A stretch of DNA of 6,097 nucleotides from SYFY01 sp031385325 (GTDB lineage: Bacteria; Pseudomonadota; Gammaproteobacteria; Pseudomonadales; Azotimanducaceae), in the NCBI GenBank assembly GCA_031385325.1, contig JANNBJ010000229.1, forward strand, positions 1 through 6,097. The letters run 5' to 3'. The translations under genes were made by a program, and so were the position numbers. Each line of letters starts with the position of its first letter. Positions within the stretch are counted from its first letter, which is position 1. The notes under the pieces were generated by a model that did not search any database, was not told the DNA's origin, and saw only the letters and a program-made list of their open reading frames with translations. This document shows positions 5,618 through 6,097 of the stretch, one piece after another.

Positions 5618-5828
5618 TCATCGCATCCCGCGACAGCTTGGCGCCAAGTTTCATCCTGCCGCGCAGGCCCTTCATCGTCGCGTCGTAGCGCCGCATGCGT
5701 TCCTGCGTCTGGGCGTACTGGGCCAGCCAGAGCCTGAACTGTTCATTCAAGGTGGAGTTTTCGGCGCGCGCGCGTGCCCGCGCAGCTTCGATCAGGGCTT
5801 CGTCGGCCGTGAAGGTGATGTTCTTCAT
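5607..5828 (-). CDS. vapB: VapB-type ribbon-helix-helix antitoxin
   Basis: A 73-residue antitoxin starting MKNITFTADEALIEAARARA. The first strand (KNITFTAD) and the two helices (EALIEAARARARAEN, then TLNEQFRLWLAQYA) form a ribbon-helix-helix DNA-binding domain; the basic, flexible tail from residue 42 is expected to occupy the PIN active site. The start is chosen at the ATG that gives the RHH strand; the open frame continues 41 codons upstream without protein-like sequence. The ribosome site is weak (AGG in CCAGGCGCC). Codons 26-44 are repeated exactly, inverted, at the right edge of the window. Confidence 0.9.
   Translation of the reverse strand: MKNITFTADEALIEAARARARAENSTLNEQFRLWLAQYAQTQERMRRYDATMKGLRGRMKLGAKLSRDAMNER
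5696..5753 (-). repeat. Left arm of 58-bp perfect inverted repeat (within vapB)
   Basis: This stretch, codons 26-44 of vapB, is exactly reverse-complementary to the last 58 bases of the window (6040-6097). The repeat may continue past the right edge, since identity is still perfect there. Confidence 0.95.
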
Positions 5829-5869
5829 GATAGGCGCCTGGCAAGGTGTTGAAACACACGAAAGCAGTG

Positions 5870-5886
5870 TACACGAGCTTCGTGTA
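5870..5886. promoter_or_regulatory. Probable vapBC operator palindrome
   Basis: TACACGA GCT TCGTGTA is a perfect inverted repeat with 7-bp arms and a 3-base centre, 41 bp upstream of the vapB ATG. A third related half-site (ACACACGAAA) occurs at 5854-5863, so the promoter carries clustered CGTGT half-sites, as expected for cooperative binding by a ribbon-helix-helix VapB-VapC complex. Function is inferred from position. Confidence 0.6.
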
Positions 5887-6039
5887 AAGAGAGAGGGAGA
5901 GGGCGCGTGAGAGCACTCGCCCTGAGCTTGGCCGACACGGTGGTGTTCCATACTTCGAGGCGGCCGATGATGTTCTGCACGCTACACTGCCGACTATCCG
6001 CAACCCCGATTGTTACACCTGTGACCGACACGCCTGAAA
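5887..6039. other. Non-coding stretch between the vapBC operator and the inverted vapB copy
   Basis: It begins with a purine-rich run of AG repeats (5886-5904). No gene is recognised; a GTG at 5907 opens a frame of about 46 codons to a TGA at about 6049, with a purine-rich run ahead of it, but its sequence matches nothing known to me. Confidence 0.3.
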
Positions 6040-6097
6040 ACCTTGAATGAACAGTTCAGGCTCTGGCTGGCCCAGTACGCCCAGACGCAGGAACGCA
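6040..6097 (+). pseudogene. Inverted partial copy of vapB at the window edge
   Basis: The last 58 bases encode TLNEQFRLWLAQYAQTQER on the plus strand, identical at the DNA level to codons 26-44 of the minus-strand vapB. Identity stops abruptly at 6040: the upstream sequence is unrelated, a TGA lies in frame at 6022-6024, and there is no ATG or GTG between, so the first 25 codons of vapB are missing. The rest lies outside the window. It may be a broken second copy left by an inverted duplication, or an assembly or amplification artefact at a contig end. Confidence 0.7.

Noticed and set aside
5907..6049. Plus-strand GTG-started ORF of about 46 codons
   Set aside because: The purine-rich upstream tract mimics a ribosome site, but the peptide resembles nothing known to me and ends within the inverted vapB copy in another frame.
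1..6097. CRISPR array, tRNA or rRNA genes
   Set aside because: No regularly spaced direct repeats and no cloverleaf or conserved rRNA sequence were seen on either strand.

Overview
The window looks like a chromosomal segment from a moderately GC-rich gammaproteobacterium, possibly a xanthomonad relative. The reasons are a REP-like intergenic element carrying the TGTAGGAGC core common in Xanthomonadaceae and Pseudomonadaceae, an IS3-family transposase remnant of the kind frequent in those groups, GTG starts, and a PQQ-dehydrogenase gene. This taxonomic placement is an inference; there is no rRNA or core marker gene in the window.

Left third (1-2143, minus strand): a compact metabolic operon reading from right to left. 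It encodes a phosphotransferase of the ACAD10/11-like APH fold, then a DUF6285 protein that overlaps it by 4 bp (GTGA), then, 13 bp further on, an exported PQQ-dependent dehydrogenase that runs off the left edge. None of the three is in an ORF frame that can be read at face value: both upstream genes start at GTG, and the dehydrogenase is cut by the window boundary.

Right two thirds (2365-6097): a toxin-antitoxin island. Four complete type II modules of four families lie within about 3.5 kb: hicAB (plus strand), a ParE-type toxin with a short unclassified antitoxin (minus), mazEF (minus) and vapBC (minus). Each pair overlaps by 1 to 16 bp, so each looks translationally coupled. mazEF and vapBC have clear palindromes just upstream that fit autoregulatory operators; hicAB has a weaker one. 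Between the ParE module and mazEF lie about 300 bp without a recognisable gene, holding two nested inverted repeats, and then the 3' end of an IS3-family transposase without its catalytic core. The mixture of TA modules, IS debris and non-coding spacers suggests an accessory region built by successive insertions next to a conserved operon.

Right edge: the last 58 bases are an exact inverted copy of codons 26-44 of vapB. Either a second, opposite-facing and 5'-broken vapB copy begins here, or the end of this sequence is an inverted-join artefact. This needs checking before any biological reading.

I do not see a clearly new multi-gene system. The most unusual items are the density of unrelated TA modules, the 166-bp nested inverted-repeat structure, the terminal inverted vapB fragment, and the coupling of a DUF6285/phosphotransferase pair to a PQQ dehydrogenase.
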